From: Microbacterium helvum
Lineage (GTDB): Bacteria > Actinomycetota > Actinomycetes > Actinomycetales > Microbacteriaceae
Direction of reading: 5' to 3'
DNA: 64,000 bases
Assembly (NCBI RefSeq): GCF_014779795.1
Contig: NZ_JACXZS010000003.1
Span: 248,001 to 312,000, forward strand
Shown: positions 34,280 through 43,831 of the stretch, piece after piece
Layout of the letters: every line of letters starts with the position of its first letter
How positions within the stretch are numbered: the stretch's first letter is position 1
Made by a program: the position numbers and the translations under genes
The notes under the pieces: model-generated
The model's input: the letters and a program-made list of their open reading frames with translations, nothing else
Databases searched by the model: none
What the model was told of the DNA's origin: nothing

Positions 34280-35254
34280 ATGAAGCTCAGTGCGGAGCAA
34301 GCGCCACCCCTCGAGGCCGTGACGCCACGACCACGGCCGACGACTCACCGCTCCCGGTTCGCGCGCAGCCTGCGCCGGTACTGGCAGCTGTACCTGCTGC
34401 TGCTGCTGCCGATCGTGTGGTTCATCGTGTTCCGCTACGTGCCCATGGCGAACGCCGTGATCGCGTTCAAGAACTACAACCCGATCGACGGCGTGTGGGG
34501 GAGTCCGTGGGTCGGCTTCGAGAACTTCGAGCGGCTGTTCCGCAACCCGGTGTTCCCGCGGCTGGTCGGCAACACCTTCATCCTCGCCGCGTACACGCTG
34601 ATCGCCAGCCTGCCGCTGCCGATCATCCTGGCCCTCGCGCTGAACGAGGTGCGACTGCGGTTCTTCAAGCGCACCGTGCAGCTGGTCACCTACGCGCCGT
34701 ACTTCATCTCGACGGTGGTCGTGGTGTCGATGACGATCCTGCTGCTCTCACCACGCGTCGGCCTACTCGGGCGGACGTTCAGCTTCTTCGGCGCGGGCCA
34801 GGTCGACCTGCTCGCCGATGCCGACTTCTTCCGCCACATCTACGTCGCGACGGACCTGTGGACGACGACCGGGTACTCGGCGGTCATCTACCTCGCCGCG
34901 CTGTCGTCGGTCGACGTATCGCTGTACGAGGCGGCCAAGATCGACGGCGCCTCACGGCTGCAGAAGATCCGTCACGTCGATCTGCCTGCGCTCATGCCGA
35001 CCGCGACGATCATCCTGATCCTCGGTGTCGGCAACATCATGGCGATCGGGTTCGAGAAGGCGTTCCTGCTGCAGAATCCGTTGAACCTGTCGACGTCCGA
35101 GATCATCCCGACGTACGTCTACAAGACCGGCATCCTGAACGCCAACTTCAGTCTCGGGGCGACGATCGGTCTCTTCAACGCGGTGATCAGCCTCGTGCTG
35201 CTGCTCGTCGTGAACTCCGTGTCCAAGCGCGTCACAGGAAATGGGCTGTGGTGA
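34280..35254 (+). CDS. Carbohydrate ABC transporter permease (LplB type)
   Basis: 324 residues, six membrane helices, inner-membrane permease. The EAA loop that contacts the ATPase is visible as YEAAKIDGASRLQKIRHVDLPAL. The N-terminus (RRYWQLYLLLLLPIVWFIVFRYVPMANAVIAFK) is characteristic of the LplB/YtcP-type oligosaccharide importers. The ribosome site GGAGG is 7 nt before ATG 34280. It overlaps the second permease by 4 bp. No ATP-binding gene is in the locus. Confidence 0.95.
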   Translation: MKLSAEQAPPLEAVTPRPRPTTHRSRFARSLRRYWQLYLLLLLPIVWFIVFRYVPMANAVIAFKNYNPIDGVWGSPWVGFENFERLFRNPVFPRLVGNTFILAAYTLIASLPLPIILALALNEVRLRFFKRTVQLVTYAPYFISTVVVVSMTILLLSPRVGLLGRTFSFFGAGQVDLLADADFFRHIYVATDLWTTTGYSAVIYLAALSSVDVSLYEAAKIDGASRLQKIRHVDLPALMPTATIILILGVGNIMAIGFEKAFLLQNPLNLSTSEIIPTYVYKTGILNANFSLGATIGLFNAVISLVLLLVVNSVSKRVTGNGLW

Positions 35255-36243
35255 CCAGCATCATCAAGAGCGAGGCGTTCCTCGCCGAAGAGGCCGCGAC
35301 CGCTGCCGTCGTCGTGCCGGGACGCAACCGGGGCCGGCGGAAGTCGCCGTACCAGGCCGTGAAGGTCAAAGAGACGAGGGCTGACCGCGCGTTCGTGATC
35401 ACCGCCTACGTGCTGCTGACGATCTTCCTGTTCGTCGTGCTGCTGCCGCTGCTGAACATCGTGGCCAGCTCGCTGTCGAGCCCGCGTGCGGTGTCGTCCG
35501 GTCAGGTGCTGTTCTGGCCGGTCGACATCACCTTCCGCGGGTACACCGAGGCGCTCAGCAATCCGGCGATCATCCGCGGCTTCGCGAACTCGGTGTTCTA
35601 CACCGTCGTCGGGACTCTGATCAGCGTCGCCGGCACGATCGCGATCGCCTATCCGCTGTCGCGGCAGAATCTGTTCGGCCGCAAGGTCATCACCGGCGCC
35701 GTGGTGTTCACGATGCTGTTCAGCGGCGGCGTGATCCCGATGTACCTCGTCGTGCAGTCCCTCGGGCTGCTCGACACCCGGTGGTCGATGCTGCTCCCCA
35801 ACGCGATCGGCGTGTGGCAGGTCATCATCGCCATGGTGTTCTTCCGCTCGTCCATCCCGGACGAGGTGTACGAGGCCGCTCAGCTCGACGGCGCGAGCGA
35901 ACTGCGCATCCTGTGGACCATCGTGCTGCCGCTGGCCAAGCCGCTCATCGCGGTCATCGCGCTGATGTACGCGATCATGCAGTGGAACTCGTACTTCGAC
36001 GCGCTGATGTACCTGCGCAACGCCGACCTGCAGCCGCTGCAGCTCGTGCTGCGCGGGCTGCTGATCCTCAACGACACCGGCGCCGGCGGCGGCGACGTCA
36101 CCGAGCAGCTCCGCCGTCGCGAACTGGCCGACCTGCTGAAGTACTCGACGGTCGTCATCGCGACCGTGCCGATGCTGGTCGTCTACCCGTTCGTCGCGAA
36201 GTACTTCAACAAGGGGATCATGGTCGGCGCCGTCAAGGGCTGA
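35251..36243 (+). CDS. Carbohydrate ABC transporter permease (YtcP/LplC type)
   Basis: 330 residues; six membrane helices after a basic cytoplasmic N-terminus of about 45 residues (PGRNRGRRKSPYQAVKVKE). The EAA loop is YEAAQLDGASELRILWTIVLPL. The C-terminal end PFVAKYFNKGIMVGAVKG is the typical end of this subfamily. It starts at a GTG overlapping the stop of the first permease (GTGA), so the two are translationally coupled and form the heterodimeric channel. Confidence 0.95.
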   Translation: MTSIIKSEAFLAEEAATAAVVVPGRNRGRRKSPYQAVKVKETRADRAFVITAYVLLTIFLFVVLLPLLNIVASSLSSPRAVSSGQVLFWPVDITFRGYTEALSNPAIIRGFANSVFYTVVGTLISVAGTIAIAYPLSRQNLFGRKVITGAVVFTMLFSGGVIPMYLVVQSLGLLDTRWSMLLPNAIGVWQVIIAMVFFRSSIPDEVYEAAQLDGASELRILWTIVLPLAKPLIAVIALMYAIMQWNSYFDALMYLRNADLQPLQLVLRGLLILNDTGAGGGDVTEQLRRRELADLLKYSTVVIATVPMLVVYPFVAKYFNKGIMVGAVKG

Positions 36244-36303
36244 CCCGTTCCCTCCCACAGACCCACCACTACGCAAATGACCCGGGCAAAGGAGATTCCG
36301 GCA

Positions 36304-37935
36304 ATGAAACACAGCATGATCCGAGGCGTCGCCGCCGTCGGTGCTGTCCTGGCGATGACGGTCGCGATGGCCGCCTGCGCGCCCGCGGCCGATGACGACA
36401 ACGGCAAGCTCGTCGCGTTCGGTCCGCAGGGCGACAACGGCTCGCTCAAAGACAACCTGTTCACCCAGGAGGTCGAGAAGAAGTTCGACATCGACTTCGA
36501 CTGGCAGACCACCACCTACGACGGCAGCGTCGCAGGGGAGAAGCGTCAGGTCTCGCTGGCCAGCGGCGACTACCCCGACGCCTACTTCCTGGTCCCGTGG
36601 GTCGACGCCTTCTCACGCGCTGAGATCCTCAAGTACGGGCAGCAGGGCGTGCTGGTTCCGCTCGACGACCTGATCGACGAATACGCCCCGAACCTCAAGG
36701 AGCGGTTCGAAGAGAAGCCGGACTGGAAGCAGTCGGTCACCGCCCCCGACGGTCACATCTACGCCATCACGCAGTGGAGCGAGTGCTTCCACTGCAGCTT
36801 CCCCTCGAAGCTGTGGGTGAACACGACCTGGCTCGACAAGCTCGGCCTGGAGGCGCCGACCACCACGGAAGAGCTGCGCGAGGTGCTGCGGGCGTTCAAG
36901 AACGACGACCCGAACGGCAACGGCGTGGCCGACGAGGTGCCGCTGAGCGCCTCGGCGTCGGAGCCGATCATGAACTTCTTCATGAACGCGTTCACCTACG
37001 CACCGGTCGGCGGTCCGTCCAGCCCGCCGCCGATGGTGATGGACGGCGACAAGGTCACGCTCGCCTCCACCTCCGACGCCTGGCGCGAAGGCCTGAAGTA
37101 CCTGGCGTCGCTGGCCTCCGAAGGCCTGCTCGACAGCGCCGCCCTCACCCAGAACGGCGAGGCGCTCAAGGCCATCGGCGACAACGCCGACGCGGAGATC
37201 CTCGGTTCGGCCGCGGTGCTGCACCCGTACGAGTTCGTCACGGCGAACTCGCCCGACGGCCGCGACACGCACTACGACGCGATCGCGCCGGTCGCAGGTC
37301 CCGACGGCACGCAGCTGGCCACCTGGAGGTCGCCGGTGAACCCGCTCGGCATGTTCGCGCTGACGAACAAGTCCACGGAAGAGGAGCGGGTCAAGGCGAT
37401 CAAGCTGATCGACTACATCGTCACCGACGACGGCACCAAGCGCGCCGCCATGGGTCCCGAGGGCGAGGCATGGGTCCCGGCAGAGCCGGGCGACGTGGCG
37501 CTCGACCCGGAGCTCGACCCGACGTTCCGCCCGTTGACCTACGACGAGACGTCCAACGCGGCGTGGCGCTCGATGGGTCAGTACTGGGACTCGCTGGAGT
37601 TCCGCAACTCGCAGGTGTTCCCCGAGGACATCTACACGACCGACGGATACGAGCGTCGACTGCTGCAGGCGACGCAGCTGTACGAGCCCTACCAGCCCGA
37701 CGAGAGCGTCCTCTTCCCGGCCGAGAAGCTGTGGCCGAACGAGGACACGTCCGCCGAGCTCGCGGACCTGCAGACGAACATCGCGAACTACGTCACCCAG
37801 GCGCAGGCGGAGTTCATCACCGGTCAGCGCGACATCAACGACGACGGCGCCTGGCAGGCCTACCTCGACGACCTCGAAGGTCTGGGTCTGTCGCAGTTCC
37901 TGCAGATGCAGCAGGACCTGTACGACGCGCTCTGA
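36304..37935 (+). CDS. Extracellular sugar-binding lipoprotein of the ABC importer
   Basis: 543 residues. Signal peptide with lipobox MAAC at about residue 24, then a periplasmic-binding-protein fold: NDDPNGNGVADEVPLSAS is the calcium-like loop common in LplA-type proteins, and aromatic residues (WSECFHCSFPSKLW) probably line the sugar site. It captures oligosaccharides and hands them to the two permeases. AAGGAG ribosome site 9 nt before ATG 36304. Third gene of the transporter operon, ended by a 42-bp perfect palindrome. Confidence 0.95.
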   Translation: MKHSMIRGVAAVGAVLAMTVAMAACAPAADDDNGKLVAFGPQGDNGSLKDNLFTQEVEKKFDIDFDWQTTTYDGSVAGEKRQVSLASGDYPDAYFLVPWVDAFSRAEILKYGQQGVLVPLDDLIDEYAPNLKERFEEKPDWKQSVTAPDGHIYAITQWSECFHCSFPSKLWVNTTWLDKLGLEAPTTTEELREVLRAFKNDDPNGNGVADEVPLSASASEPIMNFFMNAFTYAPVGGPSSPPPMVMDGDKVTLASTSDAWREGLKYLASLASEGLLDSAALTQNGEALKAIGDNADAEILGSAAVLHPYEFVTANSPDGRDTHYDAIAPVAGPDGTQLATWRSPVNPLGMFALTNKSTEEERVKAIKLIDYIVTDDGTKRAAMGPEGEAWVPAEPGDVALDPELDPTFRPLTYDETSNAAWRSMGQYWDSLEFRNSQVFPEDIYTTDGYERRLLQATQLYEPYQPDESVLFPAEKLWPNEDTSAELADLQTNIANYVTQAQAEFITGQRDINDDGAWQAYLDDLEGLGLSQFLQMQQDLYDAL

Positions 37936-37943
37936 GTCCTCAT

Positions 37944-37985
37944 GAAGAAGGGGCCCGCACCGTGCACGGTGCGGGCCCCTTCTTC
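37944..37985. terminator. Perfect 42-bp palindrome, bidirectional terminator
   Basis: Arms 37944-37964 and 37965-37985 are exact complements (GAAGAAGGGGCCCGCACCGT and onward). With the flanking A/T-rich ends it serves both the binding-protein gene and the convergent dehydratase gene. Confidence 0.85.
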
Positions 37986-37996
37986 GGCGTCAGGAC

Positions 37997-39085
37997 TCAT
38001 GCGACGCGCAGGTTCTCCAATGCGTCGTCGTCCCACGGGATGCCGATGCCGGGAGCGTCGGGGGCCGTCGTCCGGCCCTCGGTCACGACGATGTCGGCGG
38101 TCGTCACGGCGCGCAGCTGCGGGATGTACTCGACGATGCGGCCGTTCGGGACGGCGGCGACGAGGCTCACGTGCAGTTCCATCAGGAAGTGCGGGCACAC
38201 CGGCACGTTGAACGCCTCGGCGAGATGAGCGATCTTCAGCCACGGTGTGATGCCGCCGACGCGGGCGACGTCCGGCTGCACGATGGTGGCGGCATCCCTC
38301 GCGAGGTACTCCTTGAACTGCGCGACCGAGTACAGCGACTCGCCCACCGCGATCGGGATCGAGGTGGATCCGACGAGCTTCGCGTGCGCCGACACGTCGT
38401 CCGCCGGCAGCGGCTCCTCGAGCCACGAGATCCCGGACGGCTCGAGGGCGCGCGCCAATGCCCGCGCGTCCGCCAGGGTCAGCCCCTGGTTGGCGTCGAC
38501 CATGAGACGGTAGCCCGGGCCGACGGCCTCGCGCACCGCGGTGAGGCGGTCGACGTCGCGACGGGGATCAGGCGCGCCCACCTTGAGTTTGGATCCGTGC
38601 CATCCGCCGGCCTGTGCGGTTCGGGTGTTGGCCACCAGGGTCTCGGTGTCGATGTGCAGCCAGCCGCCCTCGGTGTCGTACAGCGGGACGTCGGGGTTCG
38701 CCCCGCCGGCGGCGCGCCACAGCGGCTCGCCGTCGCGGCGGCAGCGGGCATCCCACACGGCGGTGTCGATGGCCGCGAGCGCGAGCGAGGTGATGGCGCC
38801 GACCGTGGTGGCACAGGTCTGGGTGAAGGCGTGACGCCACACCGCCTCGGGGCGCCGAACGTCCTGCCCGACGACGGCCGGCAGCAGGTGGTCGCGCAGC
38901 ATCGACAGGACGGCACGGCCCCCGGTGCCGATCGTGTACGCGTAGCCGCGTCCGGGGGTGCCGTCAGAGGTCTGCAGGTCGACGATGATCGTCTCCTGCT
39001 TCAGGAAGGCCTGCACGGCATCGGTGCGGACGGTCTCGACGGGGATGTCGACGAGTGAGGCTCGGGCGTGCGTGATGACGGACAT
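37997..39085 (-). CDS. Enolase-superfamily (mandelate racemase type) acid-sugar dehydratase
   Basis: 362 residues. The MR-type active site is complete: KxK in HGSKLKVG, metal ligands D (LMVDANQG), E (SWLEEPLP) and E (IAVGES), and the D-x...-H dyad in QPDVARVGGIT and CPHFLMELH. MR-type members dehydrate sugar acids such as galactonate, galactarate/talarate or fuconate. In this locus the likely substrates are oxidised galactose or fucose; which one cannot be read from the sequence. Last gene of the GH95-esterase-ROK-dehydratase operon, 42 bp after the ROK gene, with a GGAGGAG ribosome site. Confidence 0.88.
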   Translation of the reverse strand: MSVITHARASLVDIPVETVRTDAVQAFLKQETIIVDLQTSDGTPGRGYAYTIGTGGRAVLSMLRDHLLPAVVGQDVRRPEAVWRHAFTQTCATTVGAITSLALAAIDTAVWDARCRRDGEPLWRAAGGANPDVPLYDTEGGWLHIDTETLVANTRTAQAGGWHGSKLKVGAPDPRRDVDRLTAVREAVGPGYRLMVDANQGLTLADARALARALEPSGISWLEEPLPADDVSAHAKLVGSTSIPIAVGESLYSVAQFKEYLARDAATIVQPDVARVGGITPWLKIAHLAEAFNVPVCPHFLMELHVSLVAAVPNGRIVEYIPQLRAVTTADIVVTEGRTTAPDAPGIGIPWDDDALENLRVA

Positions 39086-39127
39086 TGCTCCTCCAGAAGG
39101 GGCGGGGATGGATGCCGCAGCGCGGTG

Positions 39128-40294
39128 TCAGCGGACCAGCGACTGGATGGCGGCCGCAGCCGCGCCCCGCGCCCAGTCCTGGAAGGTGTGGGGGCGCACC
39201 ACGATGCGGCACTGCGCGGCGGCGCCGAACGCGTGCGCGGCGAACGCGTCGCGCAGCGTCGCGTCGTAGAGGTCGAACTCGGCCACGCCCTCGCCGCCGA
39301 TGATGACGAGCTCAGGGCCGGTGAGATTGACGAGGGTCGCGATCGCGGTGCCGACCAGCGCGGCGGCCTCACGGAAGGCGGCGTCGGCGGTCGGATCCCC
39401 GGCGTGTGCCAGGCGTACCGCTTCGTCGATCGAGATGCCGCGACCCAGCGCCGCTGACAGCGAGGCCTCGATCGCAGGAGTCGACGCGACCGCCTCGACG
39501 CAGCCGCGGCGTCCGCAGGTGCAGATGCGGGACGGGTCCGCGAGCGGCAGATGGCCGATCTCTCCCGCCACCCCGTACGCGCCCGTCACGACCTGCCCGT
39601 TCAGGTGCAGGCCGCTGCCGATGCCGCGACCGATCGTGACGATCGCGAACGACTCGGTGCCGAGCCCGACGCCGAACCAGTGCTCGCCGACGGTCAGGGC
39701 ATGCACGTCGTTCTCGAGCGTCACCGGGCGGCCGAGTCGCTCCTGCACGGCGGGGCCGAAGGGCTCGTCGGTCCAGCCCATGATGGCCGACTCGCGCACG
39801 ATGCCCGACGACGTGTCGACGTCGCCCGACACCGACACCCCGACGCCGGCGATGGCGTCGGTCTTGTCGCCGAGTCCTGCCTCGAGCGCGTCGACCACGT
39901 CCGCGATGGTGTCGGCGGCGGTGCCGGGGTCGTGCGCCGTCAGCGGACGGCTCGCGCTCACCAGGACGTTGGTGGCGAGATCGGTGGCGACGCCGATCAC
40001 CTCGTCGACGTTGACCTTGATGCCGAGCATGACCATCGCGTCGGGCACGATCGACACCGGTGCGGCCGGGCGCCCGGGGTTGCCGTCGCGCTGCGTCGCG
40101 GGCGGGGCGTCGACGAGGCCCGCGGCGACGAGCGGCGAGACGGCCTTGGTGACGGCGGCCTGCGACAGCCCGGTCTGGCGCGCGATGTCGATGCGACTGA
40201 TGGGGCTTCGCGTCAGGATGGTGGCGAACACCCTCGATCCGGCTTCGGACGCCGTGCGGATGAGCGTCGTGCGCGCGGCGGTGTCGTGGTCCAT
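39128..40294 (-). CDS. ROK-family transcriptional repressor
   Basis: 388 residues: winged helix at the N-terminus (SPISRIDIARQTGLSQAAVTKAVSPLVAAGL) followed by an ASKHA sugar-binding domain with GVGVSVSGDVD, the GEIGHLPL loop and the ROK zinc motif CTCGRRGCVEA. ROK regulators bind a sugar or sugar phosphate and release DNA. It is in the same operon as the glycosidases it probably controls. Ribosome site GAGGG before ATG 40294. Confidence 0.95.
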   Translation of the reverse strand: MDHDTAARTTLIRTASEAGSRVFATILTRSPISRIDIARQTGLSQAAVTKAVSPLVAAGLVDAPPATQRDGNPGRPAAPVSIVPDAMVMLGIKVNVDEVIGVATDLATNVLVSASRPLTAHDPGTAADTIADVVDALEAGLGDKTDAIAGVGVSVSGDVDTSSGIVRESAIMGWTDEPFGPAVQERLGRPVTLENDVHALTVGEHWFGVGLGTESFAIVTIGRGIGSGLHLNGQVVTGAYGVAGEIGHLPLADPSRICTCGRRGCVEAVASTPAIEASLSAALGRGISIDEAVRLAHAGDPTADAAFREAAALVGTAIATLVNLTGPELVIIGGEGVAEFDLYDATLRDAFAAHAFGAAAQCRIVVRPHTFQDWARGAAAAAIQSLVR

Positions 40295-40312
40295 CGGTTC
40301 CCTCGGTCGTTG

Positions 40313-40327
40313 TCGTTACGGTAGCGA
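40313..40327. promoter_or_regulatory. Near-palindrome TCGTTACGGTAGCGA upstream of the ROK gene
   Basis: Imperfect 15-bp dyad in the gap between the esterase stop and the ROK start, sharing TTACG with the palindrome at 34248-34258. Candidate operator or internal promoter site; weak. Confidence 0.3.
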
Positions 40328-40347
40328 ATCTGCGCGGGCGACGTGCG

Positions 40348-41298
40348 TCACGGCACTCGCAGGTGGCCGGCGGCGAACTCGAGCGCGTTCTCTTCGTCGA
40401 GGTCGCCACCGGCCTCGTGGCCGTTGTACGGCCACAGCACCACCTGCTTCTCGCCCGCGTAGGCGGTGAAGGCGGGAAGGACGGATGCCGGCGGGGCGAT
40501 GCCGTCGCGCAGTCCGGTGCTGAGCAGCGCCGGCGCTGCCGCGCGCTTGGCGTGGTTGACGCCGTCGAAGTAGCGCAGCGTGTCGAGTGCGGCCGACGTA
40601 TCGAGGCGGCGGTCTGCGAAGTACTGCGTGAGCAGCGCGTACGGGTGCTCGTCGCTGAGGTCGGCGGCCCGGTCGAGTTCGCACAGGAACGGCGCCTGCA
40701 CGATCGCGACGGCGAGGTCGGGCACGAGTCCGGCGATCGCGAGCGAGATGCCGCCGCCCTGGCTCGCGCCTACCGTGCCGACCCGCGCGGGATCGACGAG
40801 GTCGAGGGTGCGCACCGCCTCCACCGCGCGCACGGCGTCGGCGTACACGCGGCGGTAGTAGTACTCGTATGGCGAGCGGATGCCGCGCGTGAGGAACCCG
40901 CCGGCAGAGGGCCCGCCGTCGGGGTGGTCGTCGTCGGTGTCGCCGTGGCCCTGGCCGCGGGCATCCACCACCAGATGGGCGTAGCCGGCGGCGGCCCACC
41001 GCAGATCGCGCAGCGCGTGCCCGCGGCCGTTGCCGTACCCGAAGAACTGGACGAGGCCCGGCAGGGGAGCGGTCGCGCCGTGCGGCACGCGCAGCCACGC
41101 GTGGATCGGCGTGCCGCCGAAGCCGCGGAAGGTCACATCGAACACGTCGATCACCGCCAGGCGCGTCGGCCGGGGCTCGATCGTGACGTCGAGGGGATGC
41201 CGCCGGGTCTCGGCGAGGGTCTCGGCCCAGAAGGCGTCGAAGTCGGAGGGCTCGGTCTGGGTGGTCGGCTCGTCGACGAGCGTGAGCTCACCGCGCAT
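40348..41298 (-). CDS. Acetyl esterase of the CE7 (acetylxylan esterase/cephalosporin-C deacetylase) type
   Basis: 316 residues, alpha/beta hydrolase without a signal peptide, so cytoplasmic. The nucleophile is in VGASQGGGISLAIAG, the Asp in LRDGIAPP, and the His in YNGHEAGGD; the RGQGHGD loop (DARGQGHGDTDDD) is the CE7 hallmark. CE7 enzymes remove acetyl groups from short oligosaccharides inside the cell, so the imported glycan is probably O-acetylated. Starts 11 bp inside the end of the GH95 gene. Confidence 0.92.
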   Translation of the reverse strand: MRGELTLVDEPTTQTEPSDFDAFWAETLAETRRHPLDVTIEPRPTRLAVIDVFDVTFRGFGGTPIHAWLRVPHGATAPLPGLVQFFGYGNGRGHALRDLRWAAAGYAHLVVDARGQGHGDTDDDHPDGGPSAGGFLTRGIRSPYEYYYRRVYADAVRAVEAVRTLDLVDPARVGTVGASQGGGISLAIAGLVPDLAVAIVQAPFLCELDRAADLSDEHPYALLTQYFADRRLDTSAALDTLRYFDGVNHAKRAAAPALLSTGLRDGIAPPASVLPAFTAYAGEKQVVLWPYNGHEAGGDLDEENALEFAAGHLRVP

Positions 41299-43696
41299 CG
41301 CGGGCTCCGATCGTGCGGGCGGCGGCATCCACGAGTCCCTCCAGGGGCACCTCGACGGAGCCGTTCGCGGGCACCTGAAGCTCCAGGCGACGGTCGCCGT
41401 ACGCGACCGCGACCGTGCGGTCGTCGCCGCGGATGCTGCGCACGGTCGCCGTCGCGAGCGCCCCATCGCGCCACGCGAGGTCGACGACGAGGCCGGTGCG
41501 CGCGCCGAGTCCCTGCGCGTCGCCGTCCGCCCACGCGGAGGGGAGCGCCGGCAGCAGGCGCACCACGCCGCCGTGGCTCTGCACGAGCATCTCAGCGATC
41601 CCGGCCGGGAAGCCGAGGTTGCCGTCGATCTGGAACGGCGGGTGCGTGCTGAACAGGTTCGGCAGAAGACCGCCCCACTCCGAGCCGTCCACGGGTCCGT
41701 GGCGGGCGGCGTCGCCCTCGAACGGAGCGAGCGCTTCGTCGAGCAGCGACGCGGCCGTGTCGCCGTCGCCGATGCGCGCCCGCATCGCGATCTTCCACGC
41801 CCACGACCAGCCCATCGCGCCGTTGCCCCGCGCGTCGAGCAGCCGCACCCCGGCCTCGAACAGCTCGGGATCGCGGTCGCGGGTGAGCAGGTCGAGCGGG
41901 TGCAGCCCGATGAGCGGCGACAGGTGGCGGTGCAGCGGCTCGGCCTCGACGACCTCGGCCGACCACTCCTGGAGCCGGCCGTCCGCGCCGATCCCGATCG
42001 GCGCGATCGCGGCCAGGGCCCGGGCGATCTCGGCCGCCAGCAGGTCGTCGGTGCCGAGCGTCGAGATGGCCGTGAGCGCGCGCTCCAGCATGCCCCGGAT
42101 GAGGAAGAGATCGGATGCCGCCGTCAGCCCGATCGCCGTGTTCTCACCGTCGGCGGCGACGAACGAGTTCTCGGGCGAGGTCGAGGGCGACGTGCGCAGG
42201 GTTCCGTCGGGCCCGGGAATGAGCCAGTCGAGGCAGAACTCGACGGCGCCGCGCATGACGGGCCAGATCCGCGAGCGGAGCAGCTCGACGTCGCCGCCGA
42301 ACTCGTACGCGTCCCACAGGTTGTGGGTGAGCCACACGCCGCCCATCATCCAGATCGCCCAGCTGGGTGCGCCGTGTCCGCCGCCGACGGGAAGGCTCCA
42401 GCCCCACAGGTCGGTGTTGTGGTGCGCGACCCAGCCGCGGGCGCCGTACAGCTCGCGGGCGACGTCGGCGCCGGTGCGCGACAGGTGCTCGACGAGCGCG
42501 AGCAGCGGCTCGAACGCGTCGTCGAGGCCCAGGACGGGAGCGGCCCAGTAGTTCATCTGGGTGTTGATGTTGATCGTGTAGTTGGACGACCAGGCCGGGC
42601 GCAGCTGGTCGTTCCAGATGCCCTGCAGATTCGCCGGGGGTCCGCCGGCGCGTGACGCCGAGGCGAGCAGGTAGGCGCCGTACTCGGCGATCACCGTGGC
42701 GCGCAGCTGCGCGTCGTCGCCGTGCAGGATGTCGCGGTCGACGTCCCAGACGCCTTCCCGGCGACCACCGATCGCGAACCGCGCCCGAGCATGGCGCCGG
42801 CGGTCGGCGACGTGCTCGGCGAGCAGCGCGGACGGGGCGCGGCGAACCGCGGCATCCACCCGCTCTCTGGCGCGATCCCGGATCGCCTCACGGGAGGCGG
42901 TCCGCCACTCCCTGTCCTCGCCGGCCCACCACGACGCGGCGCGGGACGATGTGGAGAGGGCGATCAGCAGCCGGCGAGCCCCGCGGACGCTCGCGCCGGC
43001 AGGCGCGACCTCCACGGAGCCGTCGGTGTCCAGTGCGACCGAGACGGACGCGAATCCGTCGTAGTCGGCACCGGCCCCGGCGTACCGCAGGGGCGGTTCG
43101 ACGGAGGTCTCGTGCAGGGGCGCGCCGTCGACGGGGATCTCGATGTCGAGTCCCAGCCCTTCCGGCGAGCTCCACAGCGGAGAGGTGAGCGAGAGGGATG
43201 CCGCGAACGCGACGTCGGCGGTGAGCTCGACGATCAGCGCCTGGGCCGGCGCCGATACCCAGGAGCGGCGCCGCAGCGTCCCTCCGGGCACCCGCAGAGT
43301 CTCGGTCAGCACCGCCTCGTCGAGGTCGAGCACGCGCGCCGGCGTCAGCGCCTCGGCGCCCTCGATCGCGACGGACAGGTCGGCGAGCGGCAGATACTCC
43401 TGCGAGTACGGACCCTCGAACGTCATCAGCAGCCGCTCGGCCGTGCGGACGTCGCCGGCATCGAGCGCAGCTCTCACTTCGGCCAGCCGCGCCGGGCCGG
43501 CGCCGCCTGCGAGCACCTCGTGCAGCGCCGTCGCCGGGCCGTCGGGCGTGCCCGACCAGACCGTCGCGTCGTTGAGTGCGTAACGGCCGGTCGCGCCGCC
43601 GAAGGCCATCGCGCCGATGCGCCCGTTGCCCAGCGGGACAGCGGCCTCCCACCGATCGGCGGGCGCGCTCCACGCCAGTCGCAGGGTGTCGCTCAT
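41288..43696 (-). CDS. GH95 alpha-L-fucosidase/alpha-galactosidase
   Basis: 802 residues, no signal peptide. Inverting (alpha/alpha)6-barrel enzyme. N-terminal beta-sandwich (WEAAVPLGNGRIGAMAFGG, LNDATVWSGTP), catalytic asparagines in NYTININTQMNYWAA, substrate strip HNTDLWGWSLPVGG and HGAPSWAIWMMGG, general acid E509 in TSPENSF, and the base region IDGNLGFPAGIAEML. GH95 members hydrolyse terminal alpha-1,2-linked L-fucose, and some prefer L-galactose. Head of the minus-strand operon GH95-esterase-ROK-dehydratase. GAGGA ribosome site before ATG 43696. Divergent from the GH36 gene. Confidence 0.94.
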   Translation of the reverse strand: MSDTLRLAWSAPADRWEAAVPLGNGRIGAMAFGGATGRYALNDATVWSGTPDGPATALHEVLAGGAGPARLAEVRAALDAGDVRTAERLLMTFEGPYSQEYLPLADLSVAIEGAEALTPARVLDLDEAVLTETLRVPGGTLRRRSWVSAPAQALIVELTADVAFAASLSLTSPLWSSPEGLGLDIEIPVDGAPLHETSVEPPLRYAGAGADYDGFASVSVALDTDGSVEVAPAGASVRGARRLLIALSTSSRAASWWAGEDREWRTASREAIRDRARERVDAAVRRAPSALLAEHVADRRRHARARFAIGGRREGVWDVDRDILHGDDAQLRATVIAEYGAYLLASASRAGGPPANLQGIWNDQLRPAWSSNYTININTQMNYWAAPVLGLDDAFEPLLALVEHLSRTGADVARELYGARGWVAHHNTDLWGWSLPVGGGHGAPSWAIWMMGGVWLTHNLWDAYEFGGDVELLRSRIWPVMRGAVEFCLDWLIPGPDGTLRTSPSTSPENSFVAADGENTAIGLTAASDLFLIRGMLERALTAISTLGTDDLLAAEIARALAAIAPIGIGADGRLQEWSAEVVEAEPLHRHLSPLIGLHPLDLLTRDRDPELFEAGVRLLDARGNGAMGWSWAWKIAMRARIGDGDTAASLLDEALAPFEGDAARHGPVDGSEWGGLLPNLFSTHPPFQIDGNLGFPAGIAEMLVQSHGGVVRLLPALPSAWADGDAQGLGARTGLVVDLAWRDGALATATVRSIRGDDRTVAVAYGDRRLELQVPANGSVEVPLEGLVDAAARTIGARDAR

Positions 43697-43831
43697 CTGG
43701 GTCCTCGATCGCTCGGCGACGGAGATCTCGGGTGTCGGGCGTCATCGCCCGCAGACCTCGGATCTTTGCTTGCGACGCCAGCGTATTCATGATTAATTAC
43801 CGATGTCAAGAAACTCGACGGAGGAGTGCGA

